From the NCBI RefSeq assembly GCF_003286085.1, contig NW_020825298.1, positions 4,216,001 to 4,280,000 of the forward strand: 64,000 nt of DNA, given 5' to 3'. Both the position numbers and the translations under genes were made by a program. Origin of the DNA: Drosophila persimilis (Eukaryota; Arthropoda; Insecta; Diptera; Drosophilidae). The notes below the pieces were generated by a model. That model worked only from the letters and a program-made list of their open reading frames with translations. It was not told the DNA's origin and did not search any database. Shown here piece after piece: positions 49,601-61,910 of the stretch. Within the stretch, counting starts at the first letter, position 1; every line of letters starts with the position of its first letter.

Positions 49601-52237
49601 CTTTCTCGTGCTGATTCACCCCCTCTTTGAATCTTCCTTTTGCTCTTCCCTCACTGCTCTATCTCGTATAAATATTTTAGGGGCGGTCTCTGCCTCTGCC
49701 TCTTTCCCTCTACCACTCTCTCTCTCTCTCCCTCTATCTTGCTCTCTCTTTTGCTCTACCTTTCTCTATAATATTCCAATTCGACATTTTGTCGTTTCAT
49801 TCATAATGCAGTCGACGTCCTCCGTCGCTGTCGACGACAGCGTCAGGACCCCATCCAATCTGAACATCATAATGATGTTCTTCTTTCGCCGGACTCAAGC
49901 AGGCCATCCCGCTCTTTCCTTTGGCGAGGCTACCTCTCACTCTCTCTCTCCCCGTACATCTGCCTTTCTATCTCGCTCAGAGAATTTCGGGGGTTGTTTT
50001 GCCATCCAACGCGCAACCCTCTGCCGAAGCAGGCTGCTCGTCCTTTTGCTCACTCCCAGCTGAGGTCCTGTCGGGCCTTTCGGGTGTGTTTGCGTGTGTT
50101 CTTTTCATATTTCTTAAGGCCCGCACTACCGTGTGTTTGCCATCATTCCGCTTCGGTCGCTGATCCTGTGCTGAACACAGCGCTTCCCACTGTCGCGTTC
50201 CGTATACGTATTCCTCCCGAACAAATAACTTTTTACGAGATAAAACAAGTGAAAAAGAACAAACTTTAAGCAAGTTGCCAATTGTCGTGTGTTTTAATAA
50301 TTGTGTGGGAGCTATTAACCATCGAGTTATTTGAAGAGTGGCTGCAGAGTGTCTGTCGTCCACCCAACACGCATTGGATACCCACATAGGCAGCGCCTAA
50401 ATATGGTTTACTTTGTACGTATCTATAAAGAGTATATCTACAATATATTATGCTTACTTCGGTGTTCTTCTCCGACGGGAAAATTATCATTGTATATATG
50501 TATATGCAGACCTGACAGTGGGTCAGCGGGAATTAAGCAGTGTCAGTACTTTTAAAGTTTTTAAAAATAATAATTATAAATTAAAATTAGCCAAAAGTTC
50601 AATATTCCAAAAAAAATGCATTAACGAAGTGAAAATTCATCAGTGGTTCCACTTGTCATTTCAAATCTTTCTATAGTCATCTCATATTTTTCAAACAAAT
50701 GAAAAGCCTTCTTCAACTTTAAAATTATTATAGATTTATTAGGTATTACTTGAAGTTTTTCAAAGTTGTTGTTTTTAATAAGAAACTATAGCGGAAAAGA
50801 ATTTTAACTTAGTAGACATTGGGAGTTAGCTTTAAAATATTGTTAGGAAACATTTAAATCACTATTATGAGAGTATAACATGTCTACTTTGGAAGAAATA
50901 TATGATCTTAAACAGATCTACAAATAATGGAATTTCTTGTAACATGTTTTAAATCCTGTCTGCCATCGATCGATCTGCCTTCAATTAAGTCAACATCCAA
51001 ACTCCCCAACTTGAGACAAAAGTCGCCCTCATTTTCTCTCCAAACATTAACAATGTTTTCTACACACACATTTAATAAGTCTGATTGCATAGTCGCACTC
51101 TTCAAGAGTTGCCCCAAACACAGAGAACTCTCAAGAGGCCACTAGAACACCCGAGCATAATTCGGGGCACTCAACCAAAACAGAACTATGTACATATATG
51201 AACATGTACAATATATGGGTCCCAGCCCGGGGGAAAAGTGCCAAAGTTCCAATTGAAATGTTGTCCGTATCCGTCTCCGCCTCTGGGTTCGGGGTCAGCG
51301 TGTGAAATATGACCAGCCCCCTTTTTTAATCTTATTAATCTTAAACAACACTTAGAGAGAGAAACTACTCGGGGGACACGGAAAGTCAGAGTCAGAGTTA
51401 GCCTTGGCTATGTGTATGCTCTGTGCCCTCTAGAGCTACTTACTGAGGCGTCAAATCAAGTTAATTAAAAACGAAACTCAGAGGATGGAGGGTTAAGTTA
51501 AGGAAAGCGGTAATCGCACCGGATGTCGCACATTAGGAACACTCGAGAGCACATGTGGAAGATGGAGATGGCGACCGGGAGACCGGCAGACCGGCAGACC
51601 GGGAGAGACTGAAAGACCTTACACTTGCAGCCAAGTGTAAACGATTTAATGATGTGCAAATAAAGCCAAGACCCGCGCCAAAAAAAACAACAACAACCTT
51701 CGATTGGGAATAAGAGTATTCCCGGACTGTGTTATGATTGATGGCAATATGCTAAAAAGAAAAGCGAAAGAGTTGAGCCCTTGGGCTTTGTTTGGGTTAA
51801 GTGATGTGTGAGCCAGGGACCAGGTCCAGGACCGCGCACGGGTTAAAATAAATATATGCAAAAATTGGAAAATATCGGGGAATATACATATTAAACGCAA
51901 ATGCGGTTTTGTTTTAATTGCAACCCGCTGACTGGCCATGAATGAGATGGCCGATCCCAGGCCAGGATAGGAAATGTCCTGCCGCTGGGAGCACGCCCTC
52001 TCTGCCTCGTAGGCTCTCCCTGGAGTTTGTTTTGCATCGCATTTGTGGCGCATTAGTTGCACTTGACTGATCCTGCCCCCGGGATACATCATAATACATA
52101 TTACGTTGCATAACAATGGAGGCGTACGCGTAGGCCTTCGTATTAATTGATAACCCGTTGCTTAGTTTGCATACACACCAGATCGTAGAGAGCTCTCGAC
52201 TCATTTCTATTCTTTCTTTTGTTTTGTTCTATTGCAG
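49601..52237. other. Immediate upstream region or last intron of erm
   Basis: It contains a TATAAATA at 49667-49674 in a long CT-rich tract, and a stretch around 50100-50400 that resembles a fly 5' UTR. ATGGTTTACTTT followed by GTACGT at about 50404 could be a tiny first coding exon joining the erm acceptor in phase, but the donor is weak. The region ends in a pyrimidine tract and TTGCAG acceptor (52232-52237). Confidence 0.35.
51573..51606. repeat. Short tandem repeat, 8-bp unit
   Basis: Four copies of GACCGGGA or GACCGGCA in a row; unit GACCGGSA. Confidence 0.85.
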
Positions 52238-52249
52238 AGTCCGCGTGGC

Positions 52250-54142
52250 ATGCAACCGTGTAGTCCAGCGGGCGTTATTGCAATGATGCCGCCATCGAAG
52301 AGTCCCGTCATGGAGAGCGCCGCCTCGGATCAGTCCGCCGTCGGCATGAACCAACAGAATACCACCAATAATGGCAGCAGCGATGCCAAGCGATCGTGTC
52401 CCCTGAAGTTCTCCATTGCCAAGATCATGGAGCCGGACCACAAGCCCCATCAGTCTGTGGCAGTGCCACCAGTGCAGCATCCATCCGCCATCCTGGTCGA
52501 TGAGGAGGAAGAGGATGCCGACGTTGATGCCGATTCGGAGCGATCCTGCAGCCCCATTGAGGTGATCAGCCTGGAGCAGACACCCCACTCGGCGGCTGCC
52601 GTCAACTATGACTCCGCCTTCAAGAAGTACGTCCCCGGATCGGCGGGGGCTATCTCCTCCTCCGTGTCGCCCTCCGCCTCCGCCGTGCAGCAGTTTGTGA
52701 GTTCCCGCCACCAGGAGCTGCTCTCCCAGTATCCCCTGCTCTACTATGCCCCCAATCAGCTGATGTGTGCCGCTGCAGCCGCGCAGTACGCGGCCCTCAC
52801 GGCCCAGCAGCAGACGCTGGCCAGTGCCGCCCACCTGAGCAGCTTCACTGCCTCCCTGAACGCCAGTCTCCACCATTCGCAGTCGCTGCGCCGCAACCTG
52901 GGGCATCCTCTGGCCGCGGCGGCGGCTGCGGCAGCAGCTGTCCAATCCCAACAGGTGCCCACGATACAGCAGACCCTCGAGAAGTCCCCGGTGGGGCAGA
53001 GAACCCCTCATGCCAGCGGCTTGTGTGCTCCCTCTTTGAAGCGAAAGCGATCGCAGCCAGAACAGGGCGAGACCACGCCACCACCAGCATCAGTGGCGTC
53101 AGCAGCAGGAGCAGGATCAACCACTCCCACTGCAGGACCCTCCTCCAGTACAGGTCCACGCTCCAGATCCCCTTCCCCACATGGCTCCATCGATGACAGC
53201 AGTCCGGGATCGGCGAACGGTGGCAAACCCAAGACCTTCTCCTGTTTGGAGTGCGGTAAGGTATTCAACGCCCACTACAATCTCACACGCCACATGCCCG
53301 TCCACACGGGGGCACGCCCCTTCGTGTGCAAAGTGTGCGGCAAGGGATTCCGACAGGCGTCAACATTGTGCCGCCACAAGATCATCCACACCTCGGAGAA
53401 GCCGCACAAGTGCCAGACCTGCGGCAAGGCCTTCAATCGCTCCTCCACCTTGAACACCCACGCGAGGATCCACGCGGGCTACAAGCCGTTCGTGTGCGAG
53501 TACTGCGGCAAGGGGTTCCACCAGAAGGGCAACTACAAGAACCACAAGCTCACCCACAGCGGTGAGAAGGCGTACAAGTGCAGCATCTGCAACAAGGCCT
53601 TCCACCAGATCTACAACCTCACCTTCCACATGCACACGCACAACGACAAGAAGCCCTACACGTGTCGCGTCTGCGCCAAGGGCTTCTGCCGCAACTTTGA
53701 TCTGAAGAAGCATATGCGGAAGCTGCACGAGATCGGAGGGGATCTGCTGGACGATGATCTGCCGCCGGCCTACGAACGGAGGAGGGAGTACACCCGCCGC
53801 GAGCCCTTGTCCAGTTACAGTCAGGCCAGTCAGCTGACGCCGGACTCCTCCGAGGGCAGCATGTCGCCGCCCATCAATGTGACGACTCCTCCGCTGTCCA
53901 GTGCAGAGACAAGCAATCCCGCATGGCCTCGCTCGCAGTACCAGTCGCCAGCAGGCTTCCATCCGTTAGCAGTGCCGCCCTCGAGTATCCATGGGGACTA
54001 TCCCGGAGGATCGGCCTTCCTGCAGCTCGCACATCCCGCATCCCAGCAGCAGCACCAACCGCCGCATCCACAACAGCAGCAGCAGCAAAGGCTGTCTGCA
54101 GCCGCACTGGAGAATGTCCCATTCATAGCGAAAGTATTCTGA
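52250..54142 (+). CDS. erm: Earmuff, Fezf-family C2H2 zinc-finger repressor
   Basis: A long exon begins after the TTGCAG acceptor (exon start 52238); the first ATG is at 52250, giving 630 residues. A short coding first exon upstream is possible, so the true N-terminus is uncertain. An Eh1-type Groucho-binding motif FSIAKIM lies at about residues 54-60. Six contiguous C2H2 fingers occupy about 330-493 (53237-53728), beginning [18 protein letters not shown] and ending [18 protein letters not shown], almost identical to vertebrate FEZF1/2. Flanks are Ala-, Ser- and Gln-rich. Erm is a nuclear transcription factor that in flies limits intermediate neural progenitors from reverting to neuroblasts. 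The frame ends in TGA followed by C and stays open beyond it (see the next feature). Poly(A) signal AATAAA lies at 55065-55070. Confidence 0.95.
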   Translation: MQPCSPAGVIAMMPPSKSPVMESAASDQSAVGMNQQNTTNNGSSDAKRSCPLKFSIAKIMEPDHKPHQSVAVPPVQHPSAILVDEEEEDADVDADSERSCSPIEVISLEQTPHSAAAVNYDSAFKKYVPGSAGAISSSVSPSASAVQQFVSSRHQELLSQYPLLYYAPNQLMCAAAAAQYAALTAQQQTLASAAHLSSFTASLNASLHHSQSLRRNLGHPLAAAAAAAAAVQSQQVPTIQQTLEKSPVGQRTPHASGLCAPSLKRKRSQPEQGETTPPPASVASAAGAGSTTPTAGPSSSTGPRSRSPSPHGSIDDSSPGSANGGKPKTFSCLECGKVFNAHYNLTRHMPVHTGARPFVCKVCGKGFRQASTLCRHKIIHTSEKPHKCQTCGKAFNRSSTLNTHARIHAGYKPFVCEYCGKGFHQKGNYKNHKLTHSGEKAYKCSICNKAFHQIYNLTFHMHTHNDKKPYTCRVCAKGFCRNFDLKKHMRKLHEIGGDLLDDDLPPAYERRREYTRREPLSSYSQASQLTPDSSEGSMSPPINVTTPPLSSAETSNPAWPRSQYQSPAGFHPLAVPPSSIHGDYPGGSAFLQLAHPASQQQHQPPHPQQQQQQRLSAAALENVPFIAKVF

Positions 54143-54442
54143 CAGAGATACTATGCGGACAGTCTTAACTCGGCGTCAGCTACGGCTTCGATATCCACGA
54201 CTGGCTCCACGGCCACGGTAACAACTACGGCAACATCCACCGCCACGTCGGCGGCCAGGAGCGATTTGCTCATCGATTGACTGCAGTTTGTGGCAGCGGC
54301 AGCCGCTGCAACCACAACCACCACAGCAACCGTTGTAAGCGATTCTCACGAAGTAGGGGAACCCCTGAGGAGTTCGACATCCCCAGAGCTAACCTGCACG
54401 GCCCTGAGCAGCGCTGTACGAGCCCTGAATGGACTCTTCTAG
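54143..54442 (+). CDS. In-frame extension after the erm stop (possible readthrough)
   Basis: Continuing in the erm frame, 45 sense codons (54143-54277) run from the first TGA to a second TGA at 54278-54280, and 53 sense codons (54281-54439) then run to TAG at 54440-54442. Both TGAs are followed by C (TGA-CAG, TGA-CTG). The first extension is Ser/Thr/Ala-rich after a YYADSLN start and ends RSDLLID; the second has an Ala/Thr run, then SDSHEVGEPLRSSTSPEL and ends VRALNGLF. The composition resembles the disordered parts of Erm. UGA-C is the leakiest stop context known in Drosophila. An ordinary 3' UTR of biased composition remains possible. Confidence 0.45.
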
Positions 54443-55090
54443 GATGAAGGAGATCCAGATACAGATCTACCCACCAGGACCCCCCAAAAAAGAACAACAG
54501 CCAACAAATGGTTTCAACTTGTGCAATACTCCCCACTCACTGATTATAATGAACCACCCGCTCAACACGCCCTCTATGATAACTCTTTCATATGTGTCCA
54601 AAGGTGTGTGTGTGTGTGATTCTAACTGTATATAAAGAATAGCAATATAAGAATTGTTCCCCCTTAATAGATGTTGCATTCCCTTAGATATACTCACTTT
54701 ACACCTAAGCATCTCTCTCTTTATGTGTAGATATATAGATACAAGTACGATCGTACGATCTAGATAGTTCTGAATGTCTCCCTACCCCACCACGCACTGA
54801 GTTCTGTGTAGATCGGCTACACAGATCCTCTGAAGTGCGCTTTGATATAGGAAATGTTTTCGGAATTGTCTACGAGCATCATCTGTTTTAGGGATCTATC
54901 AACCAATTTACATCATTGCAAATGTATCTTAGAGTTGTACTAGATTTAGCCCTCGATGTCTGTGTTTAATCCATGGCGAAAATTAAAGAACATTTTAACA
55001 AACGAATCGATGGATGCTTTGAAATTGTTTAGAACTTAAGTGATATTATTGATAATGTTTAAGCAATAAATCAATTCTTCAATTATTAAA
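54443..55090 (+). other. 3' UTR of erm
   Basis: AT-rich sequence containing ATTAAA at about 54982 and AATAAA at 55065-55070. A TG run near 54605 and a palindromic TACGATCGTACGATC near 54746 are present. Confidence 0.6.
55065..55070 (+). terminator. Poly(A) signal of erm
   Basis: AATAAA in AAGCAATAAATC, about 920 bases after the first erm stop. Confidence 0.6.
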
Positions 55091-55324
55091 TGGAATATTG
55101 TTTTACTTTGGGAATGGAGGGTATCAAAGGTATGAGAAGGGTAGCTTCTGTGATAGATCATTCAAAATATTCATTAATTTATGGGTGTATGGTATAGCAT
55201 CCCCAAAGAATGGAATTAAGCTGGAAATCTCAAAAATAAAGGACTTCGTTTTCATTATTGATTGGGTGTGGTATTATGGTATGGATAAAATTTATGAACT
55301 GGAATTTAATTAATTCTTGATTCA

Positions 55325-55510
55325 GTGTGATATGGCAGGAGTCTGGATACAAAATTTTATGGCTCTAGCTCGTACAGTCGCTGAGAACTACGCGTCAAAC
55401 AAGACGGGCAGACAGATATGGCTGAATTGGCTCGGCTATTGATTCTACTACATACATCTACTCTCCCCAAAAATCTACCCCTATACCTTATCCGAGTAAA
55501 GGGTATAAGA
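55325..55510. repeat. Decayed dispersed Drosophila repeat
   Basis: The order ACAAAATTTTATGGCTCTAG, CAGTCGCTGAGAACTA, ACGGGCAGACAGATATGGCT, CTCGGCTATTGATTCT and finally GAGTAAAGGGTATAA matches, with many changes, a non-coding repeat found widely in Drosophila (consensus pieces GGACAGACGGACATGGCTAG, CGACTCGGCTA-TGAT, and a GGGTATAA end). I see no coding part. It is one old copy; exact family uncertain. Confidence 0.65.
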
Positions 55511-58500
55511 TAGATAATTATTTCTGAGAACTTGTTTGAATTTTGTAAACAGGCTTCCCTTTAAATAATCTGTAACGACAAATCCTACTCCGGAACCATC
55601 TCTCTCTTCCCTGGCTCCATTTTAATTCCCTTCCCACACATATGCAAATAACTGAGCAACTGAATGAGGGATCCCCTTGAGATTGTTTGCGATCCTGGGA
55701 GTAAATAATGCAAATGGATGCGCTGCCAGCGCCTAATGAAAACAATTATTGCTGCATTACGCGAGAGAGTAGAGTCGCGTTTAATGGGCTCTAAACTGTC
55801 GTCCCGGCCGCCGCATGACATTTGCAACTTAATTAGTGGCGAGCTGCCTGGTTGTGCCTGCCCCCACTCGACACTCAACGGAGCCCAGTTCCACTCGGGG
55901 AACTCCGCAGGTGGCAAGGACTAAGGACACCAGAGGCAGGACCTGGCACACGCCAAAGTCATTTGCATAACGCTTTGATCTGCTGCTAAGAAAAAGGCGG
56001 CACAGAATCCGACTTGGTCTCTGTCTGGGACTGAAACTGAAACTGAAAGATGGAAGTCGGAGCTCTTGAGGCTGCTCATAAAAATGCAACACAAGCTGCG
56101 TGCCCTCTCTCTCCGTGTCTGCTAGGACTGCCGGCCCCTTGCTTGTGAGGATGTGTCACAAATGACAGTCAGAATATGTTTGGGCAGAGCGCAATTAATC
56201 AAATCGAGATGGGGAAATATTCATATGTGTTGGGCATCAACGAATAGGGAATACTTTTATTTCAAGAATTATATTTATTAATGCTTTTCATGTATTTTAA
56301 TAGATTTTTAGCAAAGAAGTCTCGTCTCGTGTATTTTCTTAATAAAGAAAACTACTTTCTGGAGCTTACACATAGTTTCATAGAGTGCCCCTATATCCTA
56401 GGAAGACGTAAGACACGCGCTACGGAAGGAGGAAATTATTAATTAGAATGCACTTAAAACTGGGAATATTTATTTAGAAATATTTATGTTCATTGAAAAA
56501 TATGATTGTCCTCCCACTGACTTTGATTTCTTGACATCCAGCAGACTTGCACTAATACGTAATACCCCTGTCGGATATGTCGCATGTGACGACCACTTGA
56601 GTTGACATTTCTCGATGCTCACCCTTACCCCTGCCCGCTCTTTCTATAGAGTGGTGGGGTGTCAGGGTATATGAATAATTCAAATGGAAATGGAATCGAA
56701 TCGAATGGGAGGAAATGGGAACGAAAAGCGAAATCAAGCGATGCAATGCGTTCTTTTTTATGCAAATATCCAAAGATCCTTTTTGGGTTCCATCGTCATT
56801 GTGACTTACAGTGGACCCTCAGCATATGCTCAAGCACACCGCCCACTGACAAGTTTTGCCCTCCACTTCCTCCTCCTCCTCCTTCAGGGCCATTCAGTTG
56901 ACAGTCTGTACGCACACACAAAAGGAAGCTTGTGCCCAATTTTTAGATGACTTTTGACACCGCCTCGCGGCGTTCTTTTGAACCTCAGAGAGCGAGAGCT
57001 CGAAGCTCGGAGCTGCGATGCGCTCGATGATGATTCCTATCATAATGCCCAGCATCATCGTCATCGTGCAAGTGTGAGAGGAAGTCGAAGGACAACCCCC
57101 AATTGTGGAATGAATGTGAATGGTCCTTCACTTGTTGTCATGCTGTCCGTTCTCTCTCGTCCTGGGTTCCTGATTTCCTTTTGATGTTTGCCTTATGCAC
57201 GCCTAAGCGACCATTCGAGTATCCATCATCTACCATCTCCATAAGGCCCCCTCTCCCACCAACAATCGCATTGACACAAAACTGACTTATTTGGCTAATT
57301 GAACGACGCGGTTGGCTGGCTGGCTGGTGGTTGCCCCATCCGCAGCCGCATCCGCATCATGCAGATGTATTCCGGATAATACTACTCCACTTTTTCCCAC
57401 TTTTCAGCTCGGTTATGCATGACGCCTTGGCACTTCATTGAGTCGATTCCATCCGCTTTTGGCAACTCAGCCAAATGACATTAATTAAGCTAATTAATAT
57501 CAATTGATAGCCGTCAAAATGGAAGTTTGTTTTGTTGCCAAAGCTAATCAGTGGTTTGCAAGGGAGGCGGGTAGTTATGTAGAGGTTTCGGTAGGTTACA
57601 GCTCATTAGAGAAGGAGTGAAAGGAGGCTCAAGGGCTTGGATTACTTTTAATTAAATTATTCCCTTTCTTTCGAGGAATAAGAATTAGTTAAGTTCCTCA
57701 ATAATCCTATCTTCTCTATCATCTAATGCTACATATTTTTAACCTGAGCTGGAGCTCGGCTAGAATAATATGCCAGCAATTGGCAATTTTACGATGTAAT
57801 TTCTTAAATTCACTCTTATCCGGATTCCTTAAAACCCTGCTCGGGGGATATATATTTTATTAAGAAAGTTCTTAGTAAGTATAGATTCCAAATGCAACAA
57901 ATTGAGGCTACCGCTACCTCAAGTCCTTCAATTACTCATCCCCAAATACATTTTCTTTCTGGGTTCCGCCCTCAACAACTCCAATTACCCCAAAAGTATG
58001 ATTAGTTCCACCATATTTATGACTTTTTTTAGATATCATAAATCTGTTTACCCGCCATAAACAATTTCCCCAGGCGCCATCAAAAATCAGACCATAACTA
58101 TTTCGAACTGATGTATTTTTTTGCATATCAATAATTTGTATCGCTCCAAGGGTGCGGCCACGCCCTCAACAACTCAAGCACGCAACAAGGAATCGAGGAA
58201 TCAGGAAAAAATAAAATCAAAATAGAGCAAAAGAAGATGTGTCTGAGCGGAGCACTCGAGCACCTCGCCCACAGCACAGCTAAAAAATTATAATCCAATT
58301 CCATTGTTTAGCAGCAACCGCAGCAGCAGAAATGCGAGGGGAGAAATGAAATTTCGCAGACAACGACTGCGCTTATCACCTACAAAAGCGGGGAACAATG
58401 GGTCTAGATGGATGCAGAGAAGGATGGATGGTTGGATGGCTGGATGGCTGGAGGGTCTCACTCCCCGCTAAGCATCGACACAGCAGTCGAGCGTGAATTG

Positions 58501-60840
58501 CAGCGTAATCTCTTCCGGTTATGATTACGCCCTTAAGTGAGGGGATCTTCCCGCGAACGGACAGGACGATGATGCCAGGGCATTGTCTGGCTTAATGCTG
58601 TGACCTATCAGCTTTGTATCTTGTATCTCGGCTCTCGGCTCTCGGCTCTGCACTGCACTGTACTCTGCCTCTGTTCATCTCCTTGTGAGCGCAATCTGCT
58701 GTGATTATAATTTCTTAAAAAGCTAAAGCTGCATTTTCCTTTCAATTACGAGGCATCACCATCTTAATGGCCATGTAAGTGTATCACTCTCTGCTTCTGG
58801 TTCCTGCCGCCTGACAATGCGCTGGCAAAAACACTTAACCCACGCCGAGCCGTGGCCCGAGCTGTTGATAGCCGACGACGACGACGACGACGAGAAGAAC
58901 CTTCGCTGTTCGGTAATTGTGTCGTTAATTGTCGAGGTGTCGACCCCGCGCTCGCGCTCTCTGAACTATGACACGACTTTATCCTCCTACGCTTCGAATG
59001 AGTCCCATATCCCATGTCCCATGTCTCTCATGTCAATGGCTGGCTGCCATTAAAAAAAGGAAACCACGGGGGCTGAAGATGCGAGCATTATGGCATTCTA
59101 TATATGAGTATGAGTACTTATAGTTTGGTTTCTGTTTCTTTTGTGTGTGAAGGATGGGTAGGATGTGTAGATTACACTGCAAGAAATTTGTGTACACCAA
59201 AAAGTGAAGATGAGTTCTTTGGAAAAGAGTGCTTTTACATTAATATTTCTTCTGATTTCTTTGGATAGTCTAGTAGAGATTTAGAATGTTCTTAAAGGAT
59301 ATCTGAAAGGGTTTGTGGGGACGACTTTTATGGGTCGTTTTTCTGACGATCTTTTACTTTTAGAATACTTTATATTTGGAATCCCTTTCTAATAAGCGAT
59401 ATAAGTATAAAAAAATGACTAGATAAAAACGATTTCCGCTCCATAATGAAAGGTATGCACTTTACTTTTCTGTTGAAAGAAATATCCTAGCTAAACTTCT
59501 CATACTTTCAAGTGATTTTTGTGTGAGCTAAGTATATTAAGTATAGTGGAATCTTATCAAAGAAGGAAACGTGCCATACAACCCAATATAATATCAATAT
59601 CTGTCGTTTTGCTCTACCACTCTGACCACTCTTATTCCATCCTATGTATTGTTGAACATATTGTCAAATATAATAGCAATCCAAATCAGAATGTAGCAAG
59701 TGCAGCTGATGGGGGTCTCAGGTCTCGGGTCAGTTCGGTTATGTGCAGAGCAGTTGCTCGATTTCCCAGGGCTCGGGCCCATTATGGACCGAGGTGAGAA
59801 GATACAAAATGATGACAATATATGATGGGATCTGCATGATGCTTGGCAACACATTGAAATGCATTCAACTCGACGTAACGCGGCTCAATTAGTGCGGTTC
59901 AGCGGCTTCCAATGCAGCTTCAGAGCGCTCTCCTCCTTCCTGTTGTTGCCATTGTCGCTTCTCGCTTGTCGCCTGTCGCTTATATACGTCCTGGGCCGAC
60001 AGTCGTCAGTCGCCCGTTGGCGGCTTTATGTCAACTTCTTACACGCTTATTCACACCTGAGGACAAAAAAAGAGCGCCCGCCCCGCTGCCAGTTTGTGCT
60101 GCCTGACAAGTTATGAATATGCTGAATATCCGAGTGGTTTGCATGCCCTTTATCTAGCCCAAAGGCTCTGCCTTCCCTCCCCCTCAAGCACCTCCCCAGC
60201 GGCATAAAGCATATTGCCGGGCATTGAGGCATCCCTCATTACGTGGCAAAATCCGACGCACCGACTTTCTATTAATTAGTTTCATGTGCTTTCAAGTTGT
60301 GGCTGTGGCTAGAGATGTTCTAGCCAGTTGCTGTCTTACAGTTTTGAAGCACTGAGAGAAATTCTTTGATTATAGCAAACAAGCGTCGCAACTTCAGATA
60401 CTCTTGTAGATTCATGATTCCTTGAGAAGAATTATGATTAGGCCATACGATTTTGGTCATAATTGTCTGAAATATGAAGAAACATATTGAACTACAGCTC
60501 TTGGACAGTCTGACGATTGATTTTTGATATGTCAGCTGTACACTAGTAATATATTTGCCCAATCTTTATCAATTTTGTCCGAATGATTTAATACTAAAGA
60601 TGTTATGACCTAAAGATTGTTTCGACAGATTGTTCATATTGCTGGTACCAGCAAAAGGAAGGGCCTGCAAAAAGTTTAAGATCCTATTAATAATTAGATT
60701 GCCCAAAAGTATAGAAAGTGTACTTAATCGAAGATGCAACCTGTTCTCTGAGATCATTCTCCATTCTAGTATTCGCTGGCTGTACTGATCGAAATTAAGT
60801 TAACTTTTTTTTTGCCGCCACAAAAACACAAATAGAATAA
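55511..60840. other. Intergenic DNA between erm and the TMBIM gene
   Basis: About 5.3 kb with no recognisable gene. It includes AT-rich homeodomain-type TAATTA words (for example near 57481-57500), GGATGGCT repeats at about 58420-58455 and a CGACGACGA run at 58875. It may hold downstream enhancers of erm; that is inference from position. Confidence 0.5.
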
Positions 60841-60902
60841 CAAATTCAAAATTAATAATAAAGTAAAAACAAAAAGAGAGAGGGCGACATCCAACAGCAA
60901 AG

Positions 60903-61768
60903 ATGCCTTGCTGCGCACAGGACAGCACCCATGACTTGACATACGAAAATGTGTTCGAGGATAAATCGACTAGGCGCAGTTTCATTATGAAAGTCTGTTT
61001 GATAACGGCAGTAAGTTAAAGATGCCATCGGGCAATCCGGCATGAAAAGAGACATCATTTGATATCCTCGTCTGTCTGCACCACAGTGTATGCTACTTGC
61101 GACGACAGCAATTTTGGCAATCTTTGTGACTAATGAAGACGCCAAAAGTTGGCTGTACAGAAATTCTTGGATTGTCATTGTGGCCATCGCCGCCACATTA
61201 GTAATTCTGATTATGTGTTGCTATTGCCCCTTCCTTTTCCGCAAGAAGCCGATTAATTATATCCTGCTCATGATATTTGTCGCTGGGGAGTCCATTTTAA
61301 TATCCTTTATATCAATGAGATATTTGCCCTCTCAGGTGAGCCATCCATCCGCTCTGGGCGTGATTCACTAAATTTCCCCTACATATGTTCCATTTCCTAA
61401 ATGATTAGGTGTTAATGGCCATTGGCTATACGGCCCTCCTGGTGGTGGCTCTGGCCCTGTTCGCTCGGTTCGCTCCCTGCGACTTCACCGGCTGTGGTCC
61501 ATATCTGCTGATTTTTTGTCTTGTGTTGTTTGTAATGGCTATTGTTATGTTCTTCTACCGATCGTTCTGGCTGCTCATTTTATTCTGCAGCCTTGGAATA
61601 TTGGTGTTCTCCCTGTATCTGGTGGTGGACATACAGATGATGATTGGCGGTAAACATAAGAACCAGTACGATGAAGAGGACTACATACTAGCTGCCCTCT
61701 CTATCTACATTGACATTATTCAATTGTTCTACTACATACTCCTGTTACTTGGCTTACTTGATGAGTAG
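60903..61768 (+). CDS. TMBIM / lifeguard-family membrane protein
   Basis: Three exons (60903-61010, 61087-61335, 61409-61768) join in phase 0 to 238 residues. The cytosolic N-terminus has TRRSFIMKV, like the RRxFIRKVY segment before the first helix in GRINA/lifeguard proteins. About seven hydrophobic helices follow. The C-terminus has DIQMMIGGKHKNQYDEEDYI, then AALSIYIDIIQLFYYILLLLG, the diagnostic end of the family, with the acidic residues placed in the channel core of BI-1 proteins. Members sit in ER or Golgi membranes, leak calcium and dampen cell death. At 238 residues it is shorter than typical lifeguards, lacking the Pro-rich N-terminal region. Which fly paralogue it is I cannot say. 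Poly(A) signal at 61905-61910. Confidence 0.92.
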
Positions 61769-61904
61769 AATTACGAGTATTTATTGTGCTGATTTGAATT
61801 TTAAGTGCAAATTTGTAAATGTATGTAAATTAAGGATTACACTATCTATCGTCTATAAACTCAATAGCTTTTATCAACGCGAAAACTTGAAGGATACGCA
61901 GAGA

Positions 61905-61910
61905 AATAAA
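61905..61910 (+). terminator. Poly(A) signal of the TMBIM gene
   Basis: AATAAA in GAGAAATAAAAAG, about 135 bases after the stop. Confidence 0.6.

Noticed and set aside
49515-50063. 182-codon open frame on the plus strand
   Set aside because: It is a translation of CT-rich DNA (Leu/Ser/Pro/Phe runs) with no domain, and the same tract is open in other frames.
52229-53962. Antisense frames of up to 260 codons opposite erm
   Set aside because: Shadows of GC-rich erm codons; they mirror the zinc-finger repeats.
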